Shown piece after piece: positions 6,156 through 12,598 of a DNA stretch of 15,288 bases (position 1 is its first letter; each line of letters starts with the position of its first letter). The notes below the pieces were generated by a model, which saw nothing but the letters and a program-made list of their open reading frames with translations, searched no databases and had not been told where the DNA came from. Origin of the DNA: JBOHBN01 sp050698355 (GTDB lineage: Bacteria; Actinomycetota; Actinomycetes; Streptosporangiales; WHST01); contig JBOHBN010000322.1 of the NCBI GenBank assembly GCA_050698355.1, positions 1 through 15,288 of the forward strand. The letters are read 5' to 3'. Position numbers and translations under genes: made by a program.

Positions 6156-6476
6156 ATGCGTATCGGAAACGCGCTAACCCGGATCGCGGGCTACGGGCGC
6201 TACCGGTGGCTGGCGCTGGCGAACCGAACCGGCCTGGCGGCACTGCTCGCGACTGTGGGGATGGCCTACCCGCTGCTGCTGGGTCTGGTCCGCGTCGTCG
6301 AGCTACTCGGCGGGCTGGCTCTGGCCGCCGGTAACGGCATCGTCCAGCGGATCGCCAGCCTGGACCTGGTGACCGACCCCGAGGACCACCCCACCACCCC
6401 CACTGAGCCCCGGGGCGCGCTAAATGCCCCGGTCGTGACCCTGCACCACGAGATGGAAACGGAGACAACCGCATGA
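6156..6476 (+). CDS. Small membrane protein of the transfer operon
   Basis: This 106-residue protein is not recognised. A basic N-terminus (MRIGNALTRIAGYGRYRW) precedes a long hydrophobic region at about residues 26-62 (GLAALLATVGMAYPLLLGLV, then VELLGGLALAAGNG), enough for one or two membrane helices. A Pro/Glu-rich cytoplasmic-type tail follows. I chose ATG at 6156 because AAGGGA (6141-6146) lies nine bases upstream; TTG at 6147 would directly abut that site. Its stop overlaps the next ATG by four bases. It sits between the DUF2637-like protein and the DNA pump, which fits a Spd-like helper, by inference. Confidence 0.65.
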   Translation: MRIGNALTRIAGYGRYRWLALANRTGLAALLATVGMAYPLLLGLVRVVELLGGLALAAGNGIVQRIASLDLVTDPEDHPTTPTEPRGALNAPVVTLHHEMETETTA

Positions 6477-6847
6477 GCAGCAAGCGCATCGATGAGCTGG
6501 ACTCGTCTCTCAACACCACCACTGAGCTGGAGAAATACACCAAGCGTGTCCGTGATCTGTGCCGGGATCTGTACATGGAACTCGAATATGGCGCGGAGAT
6601 CTTGCAACAGAACCTCGCGACGCTCCCGGTCGCGGGCGGCTCCAGTAGCGGCATGTTCGGCTCGGTGAACTCCCGTGCCCGCGCCAAGAAGGTGGCCGAC
6701 ACGCTGCGCCGCGCCGCCGAAGCACAGAAGTATGCCGGCGGCCTGTCGGTCAAGACGTGGCGACTGTTTGTGCAGTCATTCGCGCCCGAGATCGACGCCG
6801 CGCGGCAGAAGAACCCGAAGCAACCGGCCTTCAAGGTCGAGGACTGA
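6473..6847 (+). CDS. Small soluble protein preceding the DNA pump
   Basis: This 124-residue protein is highly charged and helical. Residues 7-50 form a probable coiled coil (ELDSSLNTTTELEKYTKRVR onward), a Gly/Ser loop lies at about 54-61 (AGGSSSGM), and a second helical half with basic residues follows (RAKKVADTLRRAAEAQKYA). I do not recognise the family. The start overlaps the upstream stop (ATGA), and the pump gene begins 15 bases after its stop. A function as an accessory to the FtsK-like translocase is suggested only by its place. Confidence 0.6.
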   Translation: MSSKRIDELDSSLNTTTELEKYTKRVRDLCRDLYMELEYGAEILQQNLATLPVAGGSSSGMFGSVNSRARAKKVADTLRRAAEAQKYAGGLSVKTWRLFVQSFAPEIDAARQKNPKQPAFKVED

Positions 6848-6862
6848 CAGGAGGTCAACGCC

Positions 6863-8902
6863 ATGGGAGCGAGGAACACCGACCAGTCGTCCATGATCCG
6901 CAATGGGCGGGAGGAACGTCGCACCTTCGGTGAGGAGGTCATCCGTCACCTGGTGCCGTGGATGATGCTGCCGCTGTTGCTGCTGGTCGGGTTCCTCGCG
7001 CACCTGGCTTGGGGTAGCAGCAGTTCCCTACCGCTGATCAGCGCGGTCATGGGAGTGGCGGTGACTGGTGTGTCGCTGGTGGCGTGGACCGTCGCCGCGC
7101 GCCACCACGTACCCGGTCCGCTGCACATCGTCGGCACCGTCGCCGCCGCCGGGATGTGGATCGTTCTGGCGACCGTCATCGGGCCGGTCACGCACCCGGT
7201 CGGCGACATGCTGGGCCTGCTCGGCGCGTTCGCGGCGTTCTCGTGGAACGTGCGTATCGGCCTCGCACGGCCCACCCGCGAGGACGGAGAAGCCAAGACC
7301 CCGGGTGCGCACGCGAAGGCGCTGCTGAGCTCGCTGGGCGTCAAGGGCGCGAAGATGCAGGCCACCGAGGTCAACGAGGCGCGTATCGCGGGCACGCTGC
7401 AGCTCGACGGGCAATCCACGGTCGAGGATGCGCAGAAGCGGGCACCGCAGCTCGCGACGGCGCTGCAGGTACCCAAGGCTGGGGTGCGGTTCACCGAGGA
7501 CCCCACCAACGCTGGGCAAGCACAGTTCACGGTCGCGCTGCGCGACGTGCTCAAGGAGTCCACCCCGTGGCCGGGTCCTTCTGCGGTGCGCGGCACCGCG
7601 TTCGACCCGATCCCGATGGGTCTGTACGAGACCGGCGAGGTCATGCTCAAGACTCTGGCCGACGCTGACGGCGCGAAGCACGAACTGACTCAGGGCATCA
7701 CCGGGTCGGGGAAGTCTTCCGGCACGAAGATCGAGCTGGCCGAGGACATGACCCGCCGTGAGCTGGGCATTATCGTAATCGACCCCGTGAAGGGCCTGCA
7801 GAGCTTCGGCCGCGCGGCCCGTGGCCTGTCCAAGCTGATCATCGACGAGGACAAGGGCCGGCGGTTCCTGGAGCGTCTGCCGAAGGTGATCCGGGAGCGT
7901 GCGGACTACCTCGGCGCGCACGGCTACAAGGGTTGGCAGCCCGGATGCGGGTTGACGTACCTGGTGGTGCAGGTCGAGGAGGCCAGCACGTTCCTGGCCG
8001 ACATGGACGACGACGTGGTCAAGTCGATCGTCAAGGCCGCCCGCTCGGTCGGCATCAGCGTGAAGATCAGCCTGCAGCGCCCCTCGTTCGACGAAATCTC
8101 CACCACCGTGCGCTCCCAGCTCGGCACCGTGACCTGCTACGGCATCGGCTCCGACGACGCGGTGTGCATGCTGCCCGAGAATGTCCAGAACGCCGGAGCG
8201 GACCCGCGCCAGTGGGGCGACACTCAACCCGGCTGCTGCTACATCGCCGGCACCGGCCTCAGCGCCGCGCAGCAGTCGACACCGCTGCGCACCTACGACG
8301 TGACCGACGAGCAGCTCGAACAGATCGCGAACACCTACGGCCCCCACATGGACCCGATCGATGAGATCACCACAGCCGCGTTCGGGACCCTCTGGGCCAG
8401 GCTGGGCGACCCCGTCGAGCTGGTCGACCAGCTCAAGCGCGGAATCCTCGGCAAGGGCGACGCACAACCGGCCTCCAACGACGGCGCTGTGCCCGCGACC
8501 AGCGACAACACCGACAACGAGAGTGACGACACCTGGACGGTGGGCGAGATGAAACTGGTAACACCCGACCCGGCCCCCGAGGTCGCCGCCGCGATCGACG
8601 ATGAGGTGACCGGCCTGGACGTCGAGATGCAGTTCGGTCCGACCGCCACCTCCGAGGTCGCGACGGAAGACGCGCGCCGCGCTGTCGCCGACCGCATTGC
8701 CGAAATCGAACAGGTCGGCAACGACGTGATCACTGTTCCGGATCTGTTCGAGCTGGTCCGGTCCGGGATGCGTAGCCGTAGCTGGTTCCGCAAGGAACTT
8801 CTCCGTCTGGTCGAGGTTGGGCGGCTCACCGACCGGGGCGGTGGCGAGTTCGGCATCGTCCCGACCGGTGACGACGGCGACGTTCCTGCCCTCGCGGCGT
8901 GA
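6863..8902 (+). CDS. FtsK/SpoIIIE-type conjugative DNA translocase (TraB/TraSA-like)
   Basis: This 679-residue membrane-anchored ATPase is the likely transfer pump. Four membrane helices occupy about residues 30-125 (MMLPLLLLVGFLAHLAW, ISAVMGVAVTGVSLVAW, IVGTVAAAGMWIVLATVI, MLGLLGAFAAFSW). The FtsK motor follows, with Walker A GITGSGKSS at residues 278-286 (K284) and Walker B GIIVID ending at D307. After an acidic linker (about 540-600) a C-terminal winged-helix-like domain spans about 625-672 (VPDLFELVRSGMRSRSWFRK). TraB proteins of Streptomyces plasmids form hexamers that move double-stranded DNA and bind short repeats through such a domain; chromosomal FtsK has a different membrane part. 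ATG follows AGGAGGT with nine bases of spacing. GGGTAGC repeats lie just downstream. Confidence 0.9.
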   Translation: MGARNTDQSSMIRNGREERRTFGEEVIRHLVPWMMLPLLLLVGFLAHLAWGSSSSLPLISAVMGVAVTGVSLVAWTVAARHHVPGPLHIVGTVAAAGMWIVLATVIGPVTHPVGDMLGLLGAFAAFSWNVRIGLARPTREDGEAKTPGAHAKALLSSLGVKGAKMQATEVNEARIAGTLQLDGQSTVEDAQKRAPQLATALQVPKAGVRFTEDPTNAGQAQFTVALRDVLKESTPWPGPSAVRGTAFDPIPMGLYETGEVMLKTLADADGAKHELTQGITGSGKSSGTKIELAEDMTRRELGIIVIDPVKGLQSFGRAARGLSKLIIDEDKGRRFLERLPKVIRERADYLGAHGYKGWQPGCGLTYLVVQVEEASTFLADMDDDVVKSIVKAARSVGISVKISLQRPSFDEISTTVRSQLGTVTCYGIGSDDAVCMLPENVQNAGADPRQWGDTQPGCCYIAGTGLSAAQQSTPLRTYDVTDEQLEQIANTYGPHMDPIDEITTAAFGTLWARLGDPVELVDQLKRGILGKGDAQPASNDGAVPATSDNTDNESDDTWTVGEMKLVTPDPAPEVAAAIDDEVTGLDVEMQFGPTATSEVATEDARRAVADRIAEIEQVGNDVITVPDLFELVRSGMRSRSWFRKELLRLVEVGRLTDRGGGEFGIVPTGDDGDVPALAA

Positions 8903-8907
8903 ACACG

Positions 8908-9036
8908 GGGTAGCGCGCGTGACCCTCTTCGCGTGCGCCCGTCTGAGGTCAGCGGGGGTGCCGGCGGGGGGTGGCACGACCGGGTAGCGCCGGGGTGTCA
9001 CCCCTGGGTAGCGGAGTCGGGTAGCGCCGGGGTAGC
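8908..9036. repeat. GGGTAGC repeat cluster, candidate cis-acting transfer locus
   Basis: GGGTAGCG occurs at 8908-8915, 8982-8989, 9006-9013 and 9019-9026, and GGGTAGC again at 9030-9036, all in one orientation. A perfect dyad, GGGGTG-T-CACCCC, lies between the second and third copies (8992-9004). The array sits in the 236-base gap directly after the DNA-pump gene. TraB-type pumps recognise clustered 8-bp repeats at clt loci, and in some Streptomyces plasmids clt lies next to traB. The assignment is inference from position and form. Confidence 0.55.
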
Positions 9037-9080
9037 AGCCTCCCAAACCTCCTATCTCACGACCACTGTTCCTCACGAAA

Positions 9081-9113
9081 TAACAGAGTTCAAAAGTCCG
9101 AAAGTAACAGAGT
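9081..9113. repeat. TAACAGAGT direct repeats before the accessory operon
   Basis: TAACAGAGT is repeated at 9081-9089 and 9105-9113, 24 bases apart, and an inverted CTGTT lies at 9066-9070. This A/T-richer stretch probably holds the promoter and an operator for the genes from 9139, but I see no clear -35/-10 pair. Confidence 0.35.
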
Positions 9114-9138
9114 GCCCGACAACGAAAGGTGAGCAGCG

Positions 9139-9603
9139 ATGAACGAGACCGAGATGGAAGGGATCGACCGAGACCGGCTCGTCGCGGCCGCACACGAACT
9201 CGCGCACTACCTGATTTTCCACGAGGCCGGCATCCGGATCTCGGAAGTCCGGGTGTCCGGCCGGGGCGACCACGCCTCCGGATACGTCGCCGTCGATCAA
9301 AGCAAGTTCGACGGTCCGCAAGCCCGCGCCCTGCTGATCGGCACCCTTGCCGGCCGACAGGGTGACCTCCGCTGGTGCGACGAGATGGGATGGACGCACC
9401 ACCCGGAATACACCTGCGCGACCGACATGCGCCTCTACCGCAAGGACTACCGCGAGATCCGCAAGGCCCGCCACGACCTGCAGGTCAAGGGCATCACCGA
9501 TGGACAGCTCCGCGTCGAAGCCCGCCGGCAAGTACGGCGGCACTGGTCCCGCATCGTCCGTCTCACTCCGAAGCTCGCTCGACGCGGCTCCCTGCACCTC
9601 TGA
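9139..9603 (+). CDS. Stand-alone M41 (FtsH)-like zinc metallopeptidase domain
   Basis: This 154-residue protein resembles only the peptidase half of FtsH. The zinc-binding HExxH motif is H19-E-L-A-H23 in AAAHELAHYLIFHEAG. The following order also fits M41: a strand (EVRVSGRGDHASGYV), a helix (ARALLIGTLAGRQGD), and TCATD with D96 at the place of the third, aspartate ligand of FtsH. There is no AAA domain and no membrane segment. A basic helical tail ends the protein (RRQVRRHWSRIVRLTPKLAR). ATG follows GAAAGGTGAG. Substrate unknown; processing of a plasmid or host regulator is conceivable. If the active site is not functional, it would be a binding domain only. Confidence 0.65.
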   Translation: MNETEMEGIDRDRLVAAAHELAHYLIFHEAGIRISEVRVSGRGDHASGYVAVDQSKFDGPQARALLIGTLAGRQGDLRWCDEMGWTHHPEYTCATDMRLYRKDYREIRKARHDLQVKGITDGQLRVEARRQVRRHWSRIVRLTPKLARRGSLHL

Positions 9604-9630
9604 ACACCGCGCGGAAGGACGGAAACCGTC

Positions 9631-9855
9631 ATGTCACGGCACACGCTCAACCCGGATGCCGAGTTCTACGCCGCGATCCGCCAGCGCGACGACGCCCGCG
9701 ACGCCTACGCCGCGATCCTGAGCTACTACCCGCCCGACGTCGAACAGTGCGACGCGTGCGGGCAAGTGGAAGGGGTCTGCCCATTTCACGCCGGGGTGGA
9801 AGCAGGAATCAGCCTGCTCCGCCGCGCCGTCGACGTCCTCGCCAAAGAGAGCTGA
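9631..9855 (+). CDS. Small Cys/His protein, probable zinc binder
   Basis: This 74-residue protein has two helices around a likely zinc knuckle. The first helix is EFYAAIRQRDDARDAYAAIL, the centre is CDACGQVEGVCPFH (C-x2-C-x6-C-x2-H), and the second is VEAGISLLRRAVDVLAK. ATG at 9631 follows GGAAGGA and GGAAA with short spacing. It lies 27 bases after the metallopeptidase gene and is followed at once by a hairpin terminator. The family is not recognised. Confidence 0.6.
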   Translation: MSRHTLNPDAEFYAAIRQRDDARDAYAAILSYYPPDVEQCDACGQVEGVCPFHAGVEAGISLLRRAVDVLAKES

Positions 9856-9859
9856 CATG

Positions 9860-9894
9860 CCGGATACCCACCGCCGCGCTCGGTGGGTATCCGG
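9860..9894 (+). terminator. Hairpin terminator after 9631-9855
   Basis: CCGGATACCCACCG (9860-9873) and CGGTGGGTATCCGG (9881-9894) form a perfect 14-bp stem with a 7-base loop starting five bases after the stop codon. There is no T-tract, which is common in actinobacteria. Confidence 0.65.
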
Positions 9895-9947
9895 GCGACT
9901 CGCCCGGCCTGCACTACCTCGGACCACGCCACTCGAAAGGAGTCCTG

Positions 9948-10214
9948 ATGACATCGACATGGCGGCTGCTGACCTGGCCGTTTCGGGCGCTTGGGCGGTT
10001 GGTGAAGCTGATCGTGATCCCGGCCGCGCTCGGCGTGCTCACATGGTGGCTGTGGACCTGGTTCGACTCGGGATGGTTCCTCGGCGTCACGGTCCTGTGC
10101 GGTATCTGGGCTGCGGTCGTGGTCTACCTGTGGTGGCTGCAGCTCACCGGGAAACTGACCTCTCTCGAACGCGGCGAGGTCCGCGTGTCCGAGTCGATCC
10201 GGGGGAGGCGCTGA
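9948..10214 (+). CDS. Small two-helix membrane protein
   Basis: This 88-residue protein is not recognised. It begins with an amphipathic basic helix (TSTWRLLTWPFRALGRLVK), then two Trp-rich membrane helices at about residues 20-36 (LIVIPAALGVLTWWLW) and 43-66 (FLGVTVLCGIWAAVVVYLWW), and a charged tail. ATG at 9948 follows AAAGGAG by five bases. The stop shares one base with the next ATG (TGATG at 10212-10216). The size and shape resemble SpdB-like spread proteins, but I see no diagnostic motif. Confidence 0.65.
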   Translation: MTSTWRLLTWPFRALGRLVKLIVIPAALGVLTWWLWTWFDSGWFLGVTVLCGIWAAVVVYLWWLQLTGKLTSLERGEVRVSESIRGRR

Positions 10215-10279
10215 TGAGCGTCGTCGACGTCGCTCGCACTCACCCGAAGCTGAACGCCGAACTGACCGCGATCGGCTGA
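10214..10279 (+). CDS. 21-codon reading frame, probably the 5' part of a gene broken by TGA
   Basis: ATG at 10214 follows GGGGGAGG and is coupled to the upstream stop. It encodes MSVVDVARTHPKLNAELTAI plus Gly, with coding-like third positions, and then TGA at 10277-10279. The same frame reopens at once: two codons later comes the ATG of the 87-residue frame at 10286. The good ribosome site here and the poor one at 10286 suggest one original gene of about 111 codons (10214-10549) in which TGA replaced a sense codon such as TGG. A genuine leader peptide is the alternative. Confidence 0.4.
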   Translation: MSVVDVARTHPKLNAELTAIG

Positions 10280-10285
10280 GCAGCG

Positions 10286-10549
10286 ATGGGTGACGCTCGC
10301 CCCACCCATATCGCCGTGTTCCTGCAGGCCTACGGCGCCCGTCCCGGCCCCGCGCAAACCGCGGCTAAGTCCATCGCTGCCGCCTGGGCCGATCACTACT
10401 TCTTCACCAGCTACACCCGCCAGCCCCTGGAGAAATGCGTCATCAACTCCCCGGAGGTGACCGCCACTGCCGACGAACTCCTTCGCCACCTGACCCGCCG
10501 CTTCGGCGTGTTCGTCCACGACGTCCCGGCCTGGCAACCCCACCGATAG
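10286..10549 (+). CDS. Hypothetical protein, possibly the 3' part of an interrupted gene
   Basis: This 87-residue frame (MGDARPTHIAVFLQAYGARP, later PLEKCVINSPEVTATADELL) has strong third-position G/C bias and looks coding. The family is not recognised, and no zinc or membrane motif is seen. Its ATG has no convincing ribosome-binding site and is buried in a hairpin (ATGGGTG 10286-10292 with CACCCAT 10303-10309). It lies in frame with the 21-codon frame at 10214. Either it is translated after the upstream stop by re-initiation, or TGA at 10277 is a nonsense change in one longer gene. Confidence 0.5.
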   Translation: MGDARPTHIAVFLQAYGARPGPAQTAAKSIAAAWADHYFFTSYTRQPLEKCVINSPEVTATADELLRHLTRRFGVFVHDVPAWQPHR

Positions 10550-10571
10550 CGACTCGAACGGAGACCCTCGC

Positions 10572-10829
10572 ATGGCTACCAGCACCATCCCGCACCTGCA
10601 GGCCGCGGCCGACTCTCTGACCGCTGCGTACCGCGACACCGGCCGATCGCTGAACCTAAAGGACGCACCACAGCTCGCCGCGTTGCTGGAGAACGTGACC
10701 GCCGGCCTGGCAGCGACCACCAAACGCGTGGAGACCTCGTGCCTGTGGACCGAGACCGACGACAGCTCGCACCCCTACCAGGGGACTAAAGAGTCCCGAG
10801 ACCTGCAGGCGGCATTTCACGTGGCCTGA
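10572..10829 (+). CDS. Hypothetical helical protein ending at an apparently premature TGA
   Basis: This 85-residue protein is mostly helical (IPHLQAAADSLTAAYRDTG, then APQLAALLENVTAGLAATTK) and ends FHVA before TGA at 10827-10829. The same frame continues beyond the stop for 30 coding-like codons to TGA at 10920-10922. The full-length protein, with Trp for the TGA, would be 116 residues and end in a long helix. ATG at 10572 follows CGGAGA. The family is not recognised; it may be a truncated gene or a site of stop read-through. Confidence 0.5.
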   Translation: MATSTIPHLQAAADSLTAAYRDTGRSLNLKDAPQLAALLENVTAGLAATTKRVETSCLWTETDDSSHPYQGTKESRDLQAAFHVA

Positions 10830-10922
10830 AACAAGCTGGAGCAGACTGTGCACATCTTGCGGCACACGATCGACGTCGCCCACCAGGCCAACGCCGCCGT
10901 GCGGAAGGCCTCGGCTGCCTGA
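10830..10922 (+). pseudogene. In-frame continuation after the TGA of the 10572 gene
   Basis: From 10830 the frame reads NKLEQTVHILRHTIDVAHQA followed by NAAVRKASAA and a stop at 10920-10922. Codon choice is as G/C-rich at third positions as in the gene itself, and there is no separate start or ribosome site. This is most simply the lost C-terminus of the 10572 gene after a TGG-to-TGA change. Confidence 0.45.
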
Positions 10923-10969
10923 CCAATGGGCGAGATCTCCACCCGTCTACCTGCATAGATCGACACCGG

Positions 10970-11008
10970 GAGGCCCGGACTGTGCCGCGCGCATAGTCTG
11001 GGCCTCTT
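10970..11008 (+). terminator. Hairpin terminator before the parA region
   Basis: GAGGCCCGGACT (10970-10981) pairs with AGTCTGGGCCTC (10995-11006) over 12 bp with one G-T wobble and a 13-base loop, followed by TT. It would end the accessory operon before parA. Confidence 0.55.
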
Positions 11009-11031
11009 CGCGTCTGTGGGTCCGTGAGTGG

Positions 11032-11069
11032 CAGACTTAGGGGGTGCCAGACTCCGGAGATGCCGGAGT
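11032..11069. promoter_or_regulatory. Repeat elements upstream of parA (candidate operator or centromere site)
   Basis: CAGACT occurs at 11032-11037 and 11048-11053. ACTCCG (11051-11056) and CGGAGT (11064-11069) form a 6-bp dyad around seven bases. These lie 24-60 bases before the parA ATG, where autoregulatory or parS-like sites are usual. No classic ParB-box is visible. Confidence 0.3.
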
Positions 11070-11092
11070 GCCCAACGTCAGGAGGTGGCCCG

Positions 11093-11902
11093 ATGGCGCG
11101 ACGTATCGCGGTGGGCAACCACAAGGGCGGGTCAGGGAAGACGCAGACCGTGACGGGGCTCGCGGCCGCGCTCGCGGAGGCCGGTCACCGCGTGCTCGTG
11201 GTCGACATGGATCCGCAGAGCAACGCTTCGCGTCGGCTCGCGGCCGCGTTCGACCGGGACAACCCGACCCCGACGACGGCCGAAGTCGTGCACGACGGCT
11301 CGCCAGGCATCGCGGCGGACGCGATGCGGCCGTGCGGCTGGGGCGAGCCCTACGCAAGCCATGTCGACGTGATCCCGGCCCGGTTCGACCTCGACAACCG
11401 GATCTCGGAGGCGGGCACGGTCGGTGCCGTGCTGCGCCTCTCGACAGCGCTGGAAGGCGTCGACGACGAGCACGAGATCACCCTCATTGATTGCCAACCG
11501 TCGCTGTCGCACTTGACGCAACTCGCGCTCGCGGCCGCACACGACGCGCTGGCCGTGGTCGACCCCGAGTACGACGGCGTCGACGGCGCGCTGCGCTACC
11601 GCGACTTCGTCTCCAACGCCACGACACGGCGCGGACTCGGTAACCCGGATCTGCGGTTCCTCGGCGCGATCATCAACCGGTTTGACCGGCGCGTCGGGGC
11701 ACACACGTTCCAGGTCGACGGCCTCGCGGAGCTGTTCGGCGCCGAGATGGTCTGGACACCGCATATCCCCGAGCGCGCGGCCGCGAAAGATGCCGCCGAC
11801 GCCGCGCTGCCGCTACGGCTGGTCGGCACGCAGGCCGGCCGCCTACAAGCAGGCCTCTACAGCGACCTCGCTACCCGACTGATCAAGGAGACCGCAGCAT
11901 GA
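11093..11902 (+). CDS. parA: ParA-family partition ATPase
   Basis: This 269-residue ATPase drives plasmid segregation on the nucleoid. The deviant Walker A is K11-G-G-S-G-K-T17, with the signature lysine K11. Switch I is V-D38-M-D40-PQSNAS, and ITLIDCQPSLSHLTQLALAA carries the Walker B/switch II aspartate. The core begins at residue 4, so there is no N-terminal DNA-binding domain: this is the short form, usually paired with a small DNA-binding partner. ATG at 11093 follows AGGAGGT (11080-11086) by six bases; an upstream GTG at 11024 would add 23 residues through the repeat region and is unlikely. The stop overlaps the next start (ATGA), as expected of a parAB operon. Confidence 0.9.
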   Translation: MARRIAVGNHKGGSGKTQTVTGLAAALAEAGHRVLVVDMDPQSNASRRLAAAFDRDNPTPTTAEVVHDGSPGIAADAMRPCGWGEPYASHVDVIPARFDLDNRISEAGTVGAVLRLSTALEGVDDEHEITLIDCQPSLSHLTQLALAAAHDALAVVDPEYDGVDGALRYRDFVSNATTRRGLGNPDLRFLGAIINRFDRRVGAHTFQVDGLAELFGAEMVWTPHIPERAAAKDAADAALPLRLVGTQAGRLQAGLYSDLATRLIKETAA

Positions 11903-12270
11903 CCGCCCGCCCCCGCCAGCGCCCCACCAGCGGAAAAACCCTGAGCCCGAACGTCGAAGGCCTGCAGGTCGGCGACACCCCGCGACGCGGTAAGTCGCAG
12001 AAAACCAAACAACGGGAGTCACAGACTCCCATGCAGGCTGACGACAAGCCGAAGTATCAACGGATGCTGCGCATGGAGGGACGTCTCCGCGAGGACCAGA
12101 TGGACTCGCTCGCGAAGATCCGCCGCCGCGTGTCGAGCGACCGCGACGACAAGTCGGAGCGGATCACCGACAACACGCTGGTCCGAATCGCGGTCGACCT
12201 GCTGATCTCGCACGCCGACGAGTTGTCCGGGGACACGGAGGACGACCTCCGCTCCTCCGTCACGCGGTAA
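11899..12270 (+). CDS. Probable ParB-type partner (small centromere-binding protein)
   Basis: This 123-residue protein has a basic, unstructured N-terminal half (RPRQRPTSGKTLSPN onward) and a C-terminal half of about residues 52-112 that looks like a ribbon-helix-helix unit: a short strand (MLRMEGRLREDQMDSLAKIR), then SERITDNTLVRIAVDLLISH. Small proteins with this design act as the DNA-binding adaptors of short ParA proteins and usually repress their own operon. It overlaps parA by four bases (ATGA). The partition role rests mainly on this coupling; sequence similarity to a named ParB is not evident to me. Confidence 0.65.
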   Translation: MTARPRQRPTSGKTLSPNVEGLQVGDTPRRGKSQKTKQRESQTPMQADDKPKYQRMLRMEGRLREDQMDSLAKIRRRVSSDRDDKSERITDNTLVRIAVDLLISHADELSGDTEDDLRSSVTR

Positions 12271-12288
12271 ATCACTGATTCACGTAGT

Positions 12289-12317
12289 TTGCGACTCTGT
12301 AAGTTGAGTAGTAGTGT
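12289..12317 (+). promoter_or_regulatory. Promoter of the tap-tpg-like operon
   Basis: TTGCGA (12289-12294) and TAGTGT (12312-12317) are separated by 17 bases. The predicted start near 12324 leaves a leader of about 20 bases that contains AGGAAGGGAG before the ATG at 12344. Confidence 0.6.
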
Positions 12318-12343
12318 GGCTCTCACCAGGAAGGGAGCCGATC

Positions 12344-12598
12344 ATGCGCAAGCCAACACAAGCCCGGTTGTTGATGCTGACGATGATTCAGGACGGCCGC
12401 GTACGCCGGACCGTCGCGGGATGGGTGGTGTGCTCACAGCGCGCCACCGCCGCCGATAAGCGGCAGTTGACCGCGATCCGCGAGGCCGGCTGGCTCGCCC
12501 TGTCCCGCGACCCGGCCGCCGAGTGGGAGTCGGTGCCGGTGCGCCTGACTGAGGCTGCCCGCGACGTGCTGATCCGCTACAGCGTGGAGGCCGCGTGA
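12344..12598 (+). CDS. Small winged-helix-like protein coupled to the Tap-like gene
   Basis: This 84-residue basic protein reads like a compact winged helix: ARLLMLTMIQDGRVRR, TAADKRQLTAIREAGWLALS, and a wing or last helix VPVRLTEAARDVLIRYS. DNA binding is therefore plausible but not proven. ATG at 12344 follows a strong AGGAAGGGAG; a GTG at 12314 lies inside the promoter and is rejected. Its stop overlaps the GTG of the Tap-like gene by four bases (GTGA at 12595-12598). Because that neighbour lacks the N-terminal helix-turn-helix I expect in Tap, this protein might supply the DNA-binding part separately. Confidence 0.6.
   Translation: MRKPTQARLLMLTMIQDGRVRRTVAGWVVCSQRATAADKRQLTAIREAGWLALSRDPAAEWESVPVRLTEAARDVLIRYSVEAA

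Noticed and set aside
8933..9142. 69-codon open frame over the GGGTAGC array
   Set aside because: No ribosome-binding site, poor codon bias, and it is made of the repeats themselves; the region is better read as non-coding.
7028..9193. Long 721-codon open frame on the minus strand opposite the DNA-pump gene
   Set aside because: It mirrors the G/C third-position bias of the plus-strand FtsK/TraB gene, shows no recognisable domain, and the plus strand has clear Walker motifs and a good ribosome site.
10277..10309. Selenocysteine insertion at the in-frame TGA with the following hairpin as SECIS
   Set aside because: The gene has no redox-protein context, the stem is short with a loop unlike known bacterial SECIS elements, and Trp loss or error explains it more simply.
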